A DNA stretch of 64,000 bases from CAYPEL01 sp036479985 (GCA_965224815.1 CBDDAF010000003.1:2480001-2544000), one strand, 5' to 3'. Counted from the first letter of the stretch, positions 27,561 through 41,647 are shown. A program made the numbers and translations. Notes: generated by a model not told the origin, from the sequence alone.

Positions 27561-27702
27561 ATTGATCAGATAATTTGTGTGGGTGCTTACGTCGAAAGAA
27601 TTGCATTACCAAAGCAATTATTCGATGGTAAGTAACTCGTTAATTATTGAGTTTTACGAACTATCGAGCCAAGATTTGTTGCCATAAGCAACATGCATGA
27701 TT

Positions 27703-29243
<1,541 letters not shown>

Positions 29244-29344
29244 AGAGCAAAGGTCGTGTCGTTCGACGGCGTGAGTACCCTCACAAGTTATCTGATCTGG
29301 TTGTCATATATATAGGCACATTAACCATATGTGGTGCCGACCTC

Positions 29345-29421
<77 letters not shown>

Positions 29422-29464
29422 TTTTTCCGAATCTTGAATTTCAAGCCTTCGAAAAAAATAATAT

Positions 29465-29540
29465 GGGGCCATAGCTCAGCTGGGAGAGCACCTGCTTTGC
29501 AAGCAGGGGGTCGTCGGTTCGATCCCGACTGGCTCCACCA
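29465..29540 (+). tRNA. tRNA-Ala (TGC)
   Basis: 76 nt including CCA; anticodon loop TTTGCAA. Follows tRNA-Ile in the spacer. Confidence 0.97.
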
Positions 29541-29947
29541 GTATTTTAAAGACAACCAAAGAGAAAGATGTCAGTAGAGAGTACCTGCTAAATGGGTTTT
29601 CTCTACTGGCTTTTTTGTCAGTTGAATAACCAAGCGTTATTCAGTTCATTAAAAATTTGGAAAGTTGTATAGGCGCGAGATTAATTTTTCTCAAATTGAT
29701 TAATCTCAAAAAATTGATTACATCGAAAAGTTTTGAGTTCTCAAGATGTAATCAGGGTATGTTGTATCTTGTATCAGCAATTTAACATCTGACTTCATTC
29801 AGTAATTAAGCGAAGAGGTTGGTTTCGAGAACAAGGCGCGTGACACGTGAGTAGCGGAGTGTACTTTAGTACATGAGCAACGCAGCGTGGTACGCAACGC
29901 AGTAATCGGAATCAAGATCGAGCTTAACAGACTGTTTGGGGTTATAT
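29541..29947 (+). other. Spacer between tRNA-Ala and 23S
   Basis: No gene. GATTACATC (29716) and GATGTAATC (29745) form a stem. From about 29820 the sequence looks like an inserted element (GAACAAGGCGCGTG..., with the palindrome GTACTTTAGTAC), of a type I have seen dispersed in gammaproteobacteria; only one copy is present here. Confidence 0.5.
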
Positions 29948-32833
<2,886 letters not shown>

Positions 32834-32899
32834 TATAACACCCAAACAGTTTGGGTCAGGTCAAGATCAACAACCCAACGCTTTACAACTTTCCAATTC

Positions 32900-32977
32900 G
32901 ACATCAAGGGGTCAGAGTACTTGAAATTACTTAAGTCTGACTTGTATGAGTTTCAAGTACTCTGACCCCTTGATGTC
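32900..32977. repeat. 27-bp inverted repeat in the 23S-5S spacer
   Basis: Arms 32900-32926 and 32951-32977 are perfect complements, reading GACATCAAGGGGTCAGAGTA... on the left. GGGGTCAGAGTA palindromes are known as dispersed elements linked to REP transposases. It would form a long hairpin in the rRNA precursor. Confidence 0.85.
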
Positions 32978-32985
32978 AACCAGTT

Positions 32986-33102
32986 TGCCTGGCGGCCATA
33001 GCGAGTGTGAACCACCCGATCCCATTTCGAACTCGGAAGTGAAACCGCTCAGCGCCGATGATAGTGTGGGGGCTCCCATGTGAAAGTAGGACACTGCCAG
33101 GC
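32986..33102 (+). rRNA. rrf: 5S ribosomal RNA
   Basis: About 117 nt, TGCCTGGCGGCCATAGCGAG to CACTGCCAGGC; the ends pair as expected. Confidence 0.95.
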
Positions 33103-33112
33103 TTTAATACAG

Positions 33113-33146
33113 ACCTCTAGCATCTTAGATGCTAGAGGTTTTTTTA
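33113..33146 (+). terminator. rRNA operon terminator
   Basis: ACCTCTAGCATC pairs with GATGCTAGAGGT over a TTA loop, followed by a run of T. Confidence 0.9.
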
Positions 33147-33194
33147 TGCCTGCCAGAATTGTGATCTGAACGGATTTTCTTTCTCTTGGTATTA

Positions 33195-35171
33195 TCAGAT
33201 CACGCGATCATTACCACCATCAACAGGAATCTGAGCACCGGTGGTTTTTGAAAATACTGGGCCAGCCAAACAGCAGACCAGATTGGCCACATCTTTGGAG
33301 GTGATTTCTGTGTGCAGCAGGTTTTTGGTTTTATATTCCTGAACTGTCATACCGTAATGTTTTGCACGTGCCTGTAAAATTTCATCAGTCCAGATGGCGG
33401 TATCAAACACCGCATCCGGATGGGTGATATTGACGCGCACACCATCATTGGCAAGTTCCATGGCGGCGATTCGCGCTAACTGATTCAAACCTGCTTTTGC
33501 AGCTGAGTAGGCCGATGCACCAGGACCCGGTGCAGGTACATTTTTAGAGCCGATAATCACCACAGCAGGTTTAACGCCGAGTTTCAAATAAGGAATGCAG
33601 GCTTTTAACAAACGCTGGTGGCTGGTTAGATTAATTGTAATACTAGCATCCCAGGTAGCATCTTCCATGTCAGCGATTGTCTGACTGTGGGGAAACATAC
33701 CCGCGTTACTCACCATAATATCTATACCGCCATAGGTTTTTACAGCCAGTTCGATACAACGTTTGATGTCATCACTGTTGCGCATATCACAAACTAAACC
33801 CAGTGCATTCTGCGAACTAAATAAGGTGGTTATATCCGGATTAATATCCAATGCTACAACTGCAGCGCCCTGACTTTGAAGTTGCTCAACGCAAGCTTGT
33901 CCAATACCGCTGGCCGCACCACTCACCAGTGCCACCTGCCCCTGGAAAACCGGCGCGCTAGTATTTTTGTTCAGCTTGGCCTGTTCCAACTCCCAGTATT
34001 CAACATCGAAAATATCTTTATCCGGCAGCGCCACCCAGCCACCTAACTGTTCTGCCCATTGAATACAGCGTACGGAATGTTCGACAATATCATTGATAAT
34101 ACCGGTTGCTTTTGCAGAAGTATCGAACGCAACAGTGCCTACACCTGGCCATACTGCCCAGCGTGGTGCTGGATCGAGGCAAGTCAGGTTTTCACTATCC
34201 TGTTTATTGAAATATTGCCCGTAGTCATCAATATAATGCTGTACAGCAGTACTCGTGTCAGGGCTAACAATCAGTGGTTTCTGCTTGGTGCGAATCACAT
34301 GATCCGGTGTTAACGGCCCACGAGTCGCAATAGATGCGACGTTTTTCAGTTGAGAAAACCCTTGTGCTGCAGGGCTGTCGGTTAATTTTGCCAGCATTGG
34401 TTTAGCTGCAATTTTACTAACCTGTTGCCGTAATTCTGCAAGTTGTAAAGCATTAAACGTATCTCCGGATGATGATGTGCTCGCTGTCTCCCAGGCATTA
34501 TTGGTTTTTAAATATTGCTCTGCTTCATCGACCAACTTGATCATACGTTCGTAACTGATCCTGGCATCATCGTCGAATGAAAAGATGCCATGACTCATTA
34601 GCACCATACCTTCGTACTTTGACCAGTCTACGTCACGGGTTATTTCGGCAATCTTCCTGGCCAGTATAAAGCCCGGCATCACATACGGAATCACCAATAC
34701 GCGATCACCATAAAGTGCCCTAATGCGCTCTTCACCACCGGGTGTATTAGTCAGTGTGACCACGGCATCAGCGTGTGTATGGTCGACATAACGAAACGGA
34801 ATGATGGCGTGGAGAATAGCTTCTACAGAAGGATTTGGTGCGGAAGGTTCCAGTGTAGCGGCGCGCTGTTGTTTTACCATTTCGGTGTCAGAAAGGGTTT
34901 CCAGCGTTGCCAGACGTTTGAGTGTATCGAGTTTTACCGGTGTAAAACCGGGTGCCTCAATGGTTGCCAGATCCCAGCCACTGCCTTTAACAAACAAAAC
35001 ATCCTCAACATCACCAAACAAATTGGTCACGGTGGATTTAACAGAGGTATTCCCCCCGCCGTGTAACACTAGATCAGGGTCTTGCCCGATTATTCTTGAG
35101 CTATAAACACGCAGCTTCAGATGATCGTCGGCACAGGCGTTAGCCTCGGTTTCATTCCACCGGCTTTTCAT
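33195..35171 (-). CDS. Bifunctional class II aldolase / short-chain dehydrogenase
   Basis: About 658 residues from ATG 35171 (AAGGA upstream); the longer frame from 35216 lacks support. Residues 1-380 are a class II (fuculose/rhamnulose-type) aldolase domain with HGGGNTSVK and the metal-binding HTHADAV. Residues 420-658 are an SDR domain with VSGAASGIGQA and the catalytic YSAAK. Such fusions (RhaD/RhaE-like) convert rhamnulose or related sugars to lactate plus a triose, but the substrate cannot be fixed here. It is not flanked by other sugar genes. Confidence 0.85.
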   Translation of the reverse strand: MKSRWNETEANACADDHLKLRVYSSRIIGQDPDLVLHGGGNTSVKSTVTNLFGDVEDVLFVKGSGWDLATIEAPGFTPVKLDTLKRLATLETLSDTEMVKQQRAATLEPSAPNPSVEAILHAIIPFRYVDHTHADAVVTLTNTPGGEERIRALYGDRVLVIPYVMPGFILARKIAEITRDVDWSKYEGMVLMSHGIFSFDDDARISYERMIKLVDEAEQYLKTNNAWETASTSSSGDTFNALQLAELRQQVSKIAAKPMLAKLTDSPAAQGFSQLKNVASIATRGPLTPDHVIRTKQKPLIVSPDTSTAVQHYIDDYGQYFNKQDSENLTCLDPAPRWAVWPGVGTVAFDTSAKATGIINDIVEHSVRCIQWAEQLGGWVALPDKDIFDVEYWELEQAKLNKNTSAPVFQGQVALVSGAASGIGQACVEQLQSQGAAVVALDINPDITTLFSSQNALGLVCDMRNSDDIKRCIELAVKTYGGIDIMVSNAGMFPHSQTIADMEDATWDASITINLTSHQRLLKACIPYLKLGVKPAVVIIGSKNVPAPGPGASAYSAAKAGLNQLARIAAMELANDGVRVNITHPDAVFDTAIWTDEILQARAKHYGMTVQEYKTKNLLHTEITSKDVANLVCCLAGPVFSKTTGAQIPVDGGNDRVI

Positions 35172-35327
35172 AAGTGAGATCCTTGTGTTGAAAAAATATC
35201 GGGCAATTTTAATCAATCTCTAACCACAAAAGCGAATAGTAAATAATACGATCGATTGGCCGTGGAAAAGCAGTGAGTTCAGATTAGAATGCGCTGAGGT
35301 TGTAAGCGCCTATGTTAAACTCCGCAC

Positions 35328-36302
35328 ATGACAACCCGGCATCAATTGATCCAACTCCTGGCTGATGGTGCCTTTCATTCAGGTGAATCCCTGGGCGAAC
35401 ATCTTGGCATTAGCCGGGCCGCTGTCTGGAAACAAATCCGGGCATTGAATGATCTTGGGCTGGATATTCATGCTGTGCGTGGTCGGGGTTATCGTCTGTT
35501 ATCAGCGCTGGAATTGCTTGACCAGGAAAACATCCAGCAAACCATTTCAGCGAGTTATTCAGATTGCCTGGAGTCTTGCGAGGTGATGCAAACGCTGGAT
35601 TCGACCAGTGACCACTTAAGACGTACGGTCATCCCGGTGCAGGCAGGCAGGGCGCATGCCTGTCTGGCTGAACAGCAGCAGGCTGGGCGTGGTCGGCGTG
35701 GCCGTCAATGGGTGTCACCTTACGGGGCTAATTTATATCTTTCGCTGGCCTGGGGTTTTGATGATGTGCCGGGCAGTTTATCCGGCCTGAGTCTCGCTGC
35801 TGGTGTCGCTGTCATTCGTGCGTTGAATTCAATTGGCGTACCGGATGCAGGTTTAAAATGGCCGAACGATATTTTGCTTCACGGCGGAAAACTGGCAGGT
35901 ATACTGGTCGATTTGGCGGGCGAAATTACCGGCCCCTGTTCGGTTATTATCGGTGTGGGAGTGAATATGAAAATGCCTGCCCAGGCTGCCAGTAAAATCG
36001 ACCAACGCTGGAGTGATTTATCGGATTATCAGGACAAAGTGAGTCGTAATAAATTGGCGGCTGGATTGTTGAATGAATTGTTGGGTATGTTGCATGAATT
36101 CTCACAGCATGGCTTGTCTGGATTCCTGGATGAATGGCGGCGTTATGATGCCATCGCAGGGCAGGCAGTGAGCCTGCATACAGGACAGGGAATGATCCAG
36201 GGCACGGTATGTGGTATCGATGAACAGGGAGGTTTACAAGTGAAGTCGCAGGGGAAAATAAATAGTTATCATAGTGGTGAAATCAGCGTGCGTATTGCCT
36301 GA
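35328..36302 (+). CDS. birA: BirA biotin ligase / biotin operon repressor
   Basis: 324 residues. An N-terminal winged-helix domain (SGESLGEHLGISRAAVWKQI) binds DNA; the ligase core has GRGRRGRQWVSP and LKWPNDIL; an SH3-like tail follows. It activates biotin and attaches it to acetyl-CoA carboxylase, and represses biotin genes. It shares its stop with the start of coaX. Confidence 0.94.
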   Translation: MTTRHQLIQLLADGAFHSGESLGEHLGISRAAVWKQIRALNDLGLDIHAVRGRGYRLLSALELLDQENIQQTISASYSDCLESCEVMQTLDSTSDHLRRTVIPVQAGRAHACLAEQQQAGRGRRGRQWVSPYGANLYLSLAWGFDDVPGSLSGLSLAAGVAVIRALNSIGVPDAGLKWPNDILLHGGKLAGILVDLAGEITGPCSVIIGVGVNMKMPAQAASKIDQRWSDLSDYQDKVSRNKLAAGLLNELLGMLHEFSQHGLSGFLDEWRRYDAIAGQAVSLHTGQGMIQGTVCGIDEQGGLQVKSQGKINSYHSGEISVRIA

Positions 36303-37060
36303 TGATGTTATTAATTGATATCGGCAACAGCCGGATTAAATGGGCGCTGACAGATGCAGAAGACTGGCAAGCTGGTAATCCTTTGTTGCGTGGAAAGCAT
36401 GCCTTCAAAGATATTGCGCGGCCTGCCTGGAAAGATCTGGAACCGCCTGAACGGGTCATCGTTGCCTGTGTCGCGGGTGATGATTATGCCAAATCAGTAA
36501 AAACCTGGATCAAGCGGCGTTGGAAAATCGATCCCGAATTTATTAAAACTGACGCACAGAACTGTGGTGTAACCAATGCCTATCCAGATCCGGAACGACT
36601 GGGTGTCGATCGTTGGGCCAGTCTGATTGCTGCACATGCGTTATATGATGCGCCGGTTTGTATTGTCGATTGCGGCACGGCAATTACCATTGACGCCGTA
36701 GCAGCAGACGGCAAACATCTGGGTGGTCTTATTGTGCCCGGACTCGACCTAATGATTTCATCGTTAACCAGCCAGGCACCAGGAATCGACCTTGATAAGG
36801 CGATGCAGCAGGAGGTTTCATTGCTCGGGCGTGATACAGAGTCGGCCGTACAGGGTGGTACTTTGTATAGCGCGGTAGCTTTGATCGATCGTGTGTATAA
36901 CGATATTTCGGATGAGCTTGGACGATCTACCGTCAGCGTTATTACCGGCGGGGATGCTGGGCGGATATTGCCTTTGTTGAGTAAGCAACCTGACCATGAA
37001 CCCGATTTGGTGCTTAGGGGATTACAGATTTTTGCCGGTGAGACTGAATGCGTTACCTGA
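36302..37060 (+). CDS. coaX: Type III pantothenate kinase
   Basis: 252 residues. LLIDIGNSRIKWAL, GVDRWASLIAAH and VDCGTAITIDAV are the CoaX phosphate, substrate and metal motifs. It makes the first CoA intermediate. The start overlaps the birA stop by one base (TGATG); a second ATG follows immediately. Confidence 0.93.
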   Translation: MMLLIDIGNSRIKWALTDAEDWQAGNPLLRGKHAFKDIARPAWKDLEPPERVIVACVAGDDYAKSVKTWIKRRWKIDPEFIKTDAQNCGVTNAYPDPERLGVDRWASLIAAHALYDAPVCIVDCGTAITIDAVAADGKHLGGLIVPGLDLMISSLTSQAPGIDLDKAMQQEVSLLGRDTESAVQGGTLYSAVALIDRVYNDISDELGRSTVSVITGGDAGRILPLLSKQPDHEPDLVLRGLQIFAGETECVT

Positions 37061-37740
37061 TCGGGTTTTTACTACTCGCCAATGGGGTTTATTTTTTCTC
37101 AGATCCGGATGCAGATTCTGAATCGGTACGCAATTCCAAATTGCCTGCCGACAACATACCGCTGATGCTTTTGAGTGAACGCCAACTAGTAGCACCTGAC
37201 CAACAGCGAGCCAAAACCAAAACTGATAAACCAGAGCTAACAACTATCCAGGCCAATGCGGTGTTGTCCTCCCGCGATCGTAAAAAGCGTCATTGCCTGA
37301 CGCTGGGGCCATTTTTTGATAAAGAGCAGGCAACATCATTAGCAAACTGGCTTAGAAAAAAAGCCTTTGAACCCGGCATGCGTGTCGGAAAAATGGACGT
37401 GCCAGCCGGCTACTGGGTTTATTTACCGGCTATGCATCAAAACCAGGCACGTACCATCATTGCCAGTCTAGAGGAGCAGGGCATCAGTGATTATTTCCTG
37501 GGTAAGGAACACATGATTTCACTAGGGAGTTATGTCGAACATAGCAAGGCGGCAACCCGCCAGGAGCAGATTATTGCGTTGGGCTACGATGATGCTGAGT
37601 TACAACGGCATTTCCGCGTTCAGCAGGCATACTGGTTGGATGTTGAAGATACGGAGCAACCGCTGCAATCTAATCTTGCGTGGCGTCAGCGCATGCAGGA
37701 AACCCCGGAAATCACTGCTCAAGCGGTTAGCTGCGAATAA
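37048..37740 (+). CDS. SPOR-domain protein
   Basis: 230 residues with an N-terminal signal or anchor helix (YLIGFLLLANGVYFF) and a SPOR-like peptidoglycan-binding domain at about 80-155 (CLTLGPFFDKEQATSLANWL ... YWVYLPA). It overlaps coaX by 13 bp. In related genomes such a gene regularly follows coaX. It likely binds denuded glycan at the septum, as other SPOR proteins do. Confidence 0.8.
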   Translation: MRYLIGFLLLANGVYFFSDPDADSESVRNSKLPADNIPLMLLSERQLVAPDQQRAKTKTDKPELTTIQANAVLSSRDRKKRHCLTLGPFFDKEQATSLANWLRKKAFEPGMRVGKMDVPAGYWVYLPAMHQNQARTIIASLEEQGISDYFLGKEHMISLGSYVEHSKAATRQEQIIALGYDDAELQRHFRVQQAYWLDVEDTEQPLQSNLAWRQRMQETPEITAQAVSCE

Positions 37741-37791
37741 ATTGCCATGTCCTGCAGGCTTGCATACAATAGCCGCCTTGGTCTATCCAAA

Positions 37792-37867
37792 GCCGGAATA
37801 GCTCAGTTGGTAGAGCGCCTCACTTGTAATGAGGATGTCGCGGGTTCGACTCCTGTTTCCGGCTCCA
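37792..37867 (+). tRNA. tRNA-Thr (TGT), island attachment site
   Basis: 76 nt including CCA; anticodon loop CTTGTAA. Its last 47 nt belong to a 50-bp sequence repeated at 46974-47023. The integrated element reconstitutes the tRNA 3' half, so the gene stays functional. Confidence 0.95.
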
Positions 37868-37870
37868 TTT
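37821..37870 (+). repeat. attL, 50-bp direct repeat
   Basis: From CACTTGTAATGAGG to GGCTCCATTT, the 3' part of tRNA-Thr plus three T. Identical to 46974-47023. Confidence 0.92.
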
Positions 37871-37914
37871 AATCAACAACTTAGAATCTAAGTGTTGCAG
37901 TTACTGATCTAAAA

Positions 37915-38090
37915 GGCGCACTCACGGCGCACTTCACCACAAGAAACCACAACAAGGCGCACTGACTCTGAATTTCATCGGTCAGTCGTTGCCTTGTCAT
38001 GCCATCGATATTTGTAGCCTGAACAGGGCCAGAAAAGGATTTTTTGCGCCTTGCGTGCGCCATAATTGCGCCATTCATTCATGGCGCACT
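37915..38090 (+). promoter_or_regulatory. Left integrase arm-type sites (inferred)
   Basis: GGCGCACT occurs at 37915, 37926, 37956 and 38083. At the right end it occurs at 46841 and 46852 with the same 11-nt spacing, and GGCGCACTGACTCT is shared exactly (37956 and 46852). No gene lies in 37868-38268; the rest is AT-rich sequence and a conserved-looking integrase leader. Confidence 0.55.
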
Positions 38091-38268
38091 GCTATATAAC
38101 AATAAATACAAATAGTTATAAATATACAACATCTCAATACATATGCTGTGTTGCTATTTATTGTGCTTTAACGTAGTATTTTTTTACGTCTTATAAATAG
38201 ACAGGCCGCCAAGGTGCACCAACACCCGGACGGCCCTTATCACGACCAACCTGTAATGGAGGTTCGGC

Positions 38269-38307
38269 ATGACTAACAGCAATATTACCACGGTGGATGC
38301 TTGTTAA
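38269..38307 (+). CDS. Leader minicistron coupled to integrase
   Basis: ATG at 38269, preceded by GGAGG at 38258-38262, opens a 12-codon frame (MTNSNITTVDAC) whose TAA shares its last A with the integrase ATG (TAATG). The integrase itself has no ribosome site, so its translation probably depends on this leader. Confidence 0.6.
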   Translation: MTNSNITTVDAC

Positions 38308-39407
38308 TGGCTTCCATACGCAAGCGAACCAACAAGGATGGCAGCACCAGCTACAGGGTAGATGTCCGGTTAAAAGGTTTTCCTTCACAGCGTGCGACAT
38401 TCAACAGACTGACAGATGCCAAGAATTGGGGCAGCGCAACTGAAGCCGCTATAAAAGAAAACCGTTACTTCAAAACAGCGGAGGCCCAAAAGCACACCCT
38501 GGGTGAATTGATAGACCGCTACATTCGGGACGTACTACCTACCAAGCCGAAACATGAAGCCAGCTTACAGGGGCAACAACTTAACTGGTTCAAGTCTGAA
38601 ATTGGGGCGCACACACTGGCAGACGTTACCCCTGCAAAGATAGTCGAATGCCGGGATAAGCTGTTAATCGAAGTCCAGCCAAAAACCAAGAAGCCACGCG
38701 CACCGGCTACAGTTGTTCGCTACATGGCGGCTTTGTCCCATGCCTTTACGATTGCAGTCAATGAATGGGGCTGGCTTGATGATACGCCCATGCGCAAGGT
38801 TAAAAAGCCTGCCTTACCACGTGGACGGGTACGGTTCTTATCTGAAGACACAACCGGCCTGAACGGAAAGAAAGTAGACGGCGAACGTACCCAGCTATTA
38901 AAAGCCTGCGAGCAATCGGGTAACCCTTATCTATACACCGTCGTCGTTCTGGCGTTATCCACCGGCATGCGACAAGGCGAAATCATGGGCCTGACCTGGG
39001 ATGACGTGGATTTCCATCAGGCAAGAGCTACCTTGCACGAAACCAAGAATGGGGAAAGGCGCGTAGTGCCCTTAACAGGCAAGGCACTGGAACTGCTAAA
39101 AGAACACGCCAAGGTACGGCGTTTGAATACAGATCTGTTGTTTCCAGGCAAGAATCTGAACAAGCCAATGGATTTACGAACGCCCTGGGAAGTGGCCTTA
39201 AAAGTGGCGTGTATTGAAGACTTTCGCTTTCATGACCTGCGTCATAGTGCTGCATCGTATCTGGCGATGAATGGTGCGTCCCTGGCTGAGATAGCAGAGG
39301 TACTGGGGCATAAGACGCTACAAATGGTGAAGCGTTACGCACATCTTAGTGAAGCACATACAGCGGGTGTGGTGGCGCGAATGAATGAAAGGATTTTCGG
39401 AGCATGA
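38307..39407 (+). CDS. Tyrosine recombinase / site-specific integrase
   Basis: 366 residues from ATG 38307. N-terminal arm/core-binding domain (about 1-165) and a C-terminal catalytic domain with the full tyrosine-recombinase set: Arg222 (GMRQGEI), Lys247, His309 and Arg312 (HDLRHS), His335 (LGHK) and Tyr344 (KRYAHLS). It would catalyse integration into and excision from tRNA-Thr. The longer frame from TTG 38301 is not needed. It overlaps the next gene by 4 bp. Confidence 0.93.
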   Translation: MASIRKRTNKDGSTSYRVDVRLKGFPSQRATFNRLTDAKNWGSATEAAIKENRYFKTAEAQKHTLGELIDRYIRDVLPTKPKHEASLQGQQLNWFKSEIGAHTLADVTPAKIVECRDKLLIEVQPKTKKPRAPATVVRYMAALSHAFTIAVNEWGWLDDTPMRKVKKPALPRGRVRFLSEDTTGLNGKKVDGERTQLLKACEQSGNPYLYTVVVLALSTGMRQGEIMGLTWDDVDFHQARATLHETKNGERRVVPLTGKALELLKEHAKVRRLNTDLLFPGKNLNKPMDLRTPWEVALKVACIEDFRFHDLRHSAASYLAMNGASLAEIAEVLGHKTLQMVKRYAHLSEAHTAGVVARMNERIFGA

Positions 39408-41017
39408 CCGACTTTCACAGTGTAAATATCCGATTAGCTGTGTTGGACATTATGGAAGCTACTGGTCGAGATGAAAGTGCAGTACTGCAGCTCCTATCTG
39501 AAAGATTGCGGGATAACTGGGTTATTGGTCAATCAGATATCCATCTACAGCATGGGAAATTCTATCGTATTGATCGCGCTTTGGCGGAAACTCATGTGCA
39601 TATGATTTTAGAAGGTGATTTTAAGTGGAGCGATCCTATTACAGTAGTATCGGACGATGAAAATAATAGGGTAAAGGTATCTATTCCTTTTGAACAATTT
39701 AGTTTCTTGTTATCGGATATTTTCTTGTTATTAAATAACCAAATTAATCTTGAAAAAACAGGTTTGATAAATAAATGGGAACATGGACGACCATGGAATG
39801 AAGGTGCGCGTCTTCCAAAGGATGCGATTAAGCATCCCATGAGTCATGATCCTTGGGAAATAGATTATGTTTATTGGGGTGATCTAAAAGCATGGAGATT
39901 ACAAGAAGCTGTCCATTTAATTTCACGATTACCAATTGAACCGTCAATAGGGAAAGGAGATCCGGTTCCATTTTATCGTGAAGCGATTAAAAACCTAAGT
40001 TACCCACCATGGATGAGTCTCCCGCAGTATATTAATCTTAATGTTAGAGTTCATTTATTCGAACGAATTTTACCCTCTGCAAAAAGGTCGGTACAAGCTG
40101 GAATACTAAAGCCATGTAACAATACCCAAGCGAATCATTCCATTGACGATATATTGTTAAACCCTGTTGAGTTTTTGGAATGGGCAAAAGGTAGTGGTTT
40201 TGGAATACCTAAAGAATTAAATCACTTGTTGAGTGCCCCGGATGATGTGAGTAGTAACTATCGTTTCGATGACATGGGTCTGCTGTATGACAAAAAACAG
40301 GATATAGAAACTAAATTAACAGCATTAAATGATCCAATAAAATGCTCAAATGATGACTTTAGTCAGCAGCAACTAAGAGATAGCGCCATTGCTGCCCTCA
40401 ATAAACAGCTCGACGATCTAAATGAATTTCTCGAACCCAACCTTGAGAAATATAATACGGCTGAGAAATATAATGCACGTATGGCGTACCTATTGGACGA
40501 ACCTGAGAAGTTGGAACCTGTAGAACATAAGTCTGGGGATGCAGACGTTGTAACGCATGCTGATGATTCTGATTTTGAAAAGGGAACCCACAAGCCTGGT
40601 GATTTAATTGTGATTGTGGATGACGTTAATGATGTTGTGAACGTTCGTTCAATTAACGGTAAATATAATACTAAATTCGGACGTAAAGATGTAGTAGGCA
40701 AAGGAACAGTTACTTGGCTCTTATTGGTAGCCTTCGCGAAATGCAATGGTTCGCTTGAAGGGAATTCTGATACTGATGTGAAAAAACTAAATACACCAGC
40801 AAATCGTAAAAATCTTAGTGGAAAGTTGGTGAGTTCAATGAAGTTAAATACGCAACCTATTGTTAAAGGAAGATCTGGAATAATGCGTTTTCAATCCATC
40901 CGGATTGCTGGCGGCGCTTCAAGTATTGACGCACTGGATCGTGAAAAAATTAGTTATGACGACCAAGCAACAGGATTTTTATCTAGTAATGGTGATCATA
41001 TGCCTGTGCCCGATTAA
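39404..41017 (+). CDS. Unknown 537-residue island protein
   Basis: It begins in the integrase stop (ATGA), so both are translated from one message. Residues about 150-180 (DYVYWGDLKAWRLQEAVHLISRLP) resemble a motif common in island and phage proteins that read WT.EEAV.LL.G. A coiled-coil-like stretch lies at about 300-350. The C-terminal 110 residues (FGRKDVVGKGTVTWLLLVAFAKCNG... MRFQSIRI) look like a winged-helix-type DNA-binding fold. A terminator follows. Base composition is more AT-rich than the integrase. I do not recognise a family; regulator or defence-related cargo are guesses. Confidence 0.75.
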   Translation: MTDFHSVNIRLAVLDIMEATGRDESAVLQLLSERLRDNWVIGQSDIHLQHGKFYRIDRALAETHVHMILEGDFKWSDPITVVSDDENNRVKVSIPFEQFSFLLSDIFLLLNNQINLEKTGLINKWEHGRPWNEGARLPKDAIKHPMSHDPWEIDYVYWGDLKAWRLQEAVHLISRLPIEPSIGKGDPVPFYREAIKNLSYPPWMSLPQYINLNVRVHLFERILPSAKRSVQAGILKPCNNTQANHSIDDILLNPVEFLEWAKGSGFGIPKELNHLLSAPDDVSSNYRFDDMGLLYDKKQDIETKLTALNDPIKCSNDDFSQQQLRDSAIAALNKQLDDLNEFLEPNLEKYNTAEKYNARMAYLLDEPEKLEPVEHKSGDADVVTHADDSDFEKGTHKPGDLIVIVDDVNDVVNVRSINGKYNTKFGRKDVVGKGTVTWLLLVAFAKCNGSLEGNSDTDVKKLNTPANRKNLSGKLVSSMKLNTQPIVKGRSGIMRFQSIRIAGGASSIDALDREKISYDDQATGFLSSNGDHMPVPD

Positions 41018-41051
41018 GTTGATCGAAAGTTAATCTCAGTTAATCTATCTT

Positions 41052-41076
41052 AACCCGCTGTTATAGCGGGTTTTTT
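41052..41076 (+). terminator. Terminator after integrase operon
   Basis: AACCCGCT (41052-41059) pairs with AGCGGGTT (41065-41072) before TTTTTT. Confidence 0.88.
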
Positions 41077-41165
41077 ATTGCGATAACAAAGTTGACCCGC
41101 ATTGGTGAGTAGAAAGTGGCAACGAACCACGTGCAAATTTATTTGAACACCAATGAGGGCAAATT

Positions 41166-41363
41166 ATGACAATACCTACACTTCTGACTGTAAAGCAGTT
41201 CAATCTGAAACACCCCGCGTTTCCTGTTGGTGGTCTTCGCCACCGAATTTTTCATGCTAAACAAAATGGACTAGATGCTGCTAGCGTTTTGGTTCGGAAT
41301 GGCCGCCGAATATTGATCAATGAAGAGCGATTCTTCGAGTGGCTGACAGGGGGTGAAAAATGA
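41166..41363 (+). CDS. Small DNA-binding protein, AlpA/excisionase-like
   Basis: 65 residues: TVKQFNLKHPAFPVGGLRHRIFHAKQNGLDAA...RRILINEERFFEWL fits the winged-helix excisionase fold. GAGGG precedes the ATG. It opens a chain of overlapping small genes and may control excision or replication of the island. Confidence 0.7.
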   Translation: MTIPTLLTVKQFNLKHPAFPVGGLRHRIFHAKQNGLDAASVLVRNGRRILINEERFFEWLTGGEK

Positions 41364-41647
41364 ATGCTCCACGCACTCGCAGAGCCAAATCACAGAGTTC
41401 TAAAATAGATGGCAACAGCAGTGCAGCACAACGACAACGGTTGTTGACTGCCTTAAGGAAAGGCCCAATAACCACGCTCCAAGCCCGTAAGAAGCTCGAT
41501 ATATTACATCCGGCTGGCAGGGTGCAAGAACTAAGAAAAGAGCACTACAACATCGTCACACATTGGCTAACGGTCTACACAACAGGGAGGCGGAAACACC
41601 GTGTAGCCCGTTATGTCCTGTTCTCAGGTAAAGGCGGTGCTACATGA
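41360..41647 (+). CDS. Helix-turn-helix island protein
   Basis: 95 residues, start overlapping the previous stop (ATGA). QRQRLLTALRKGPITTLQARKKLDILHPAGRVQELRKE is a helix-turn-helix domain of a kind common in phages and satellites. Target unknown. Confidence 0.7.
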   Translation: MNAPRTRRAKSQSSKIDGNSSAAQRQRLLTALRKGPITTLQARKKLDILHPAGRVQELRKEHYNIVTHWLTVYTTGRRKHRVARYVLFSGKGGAT

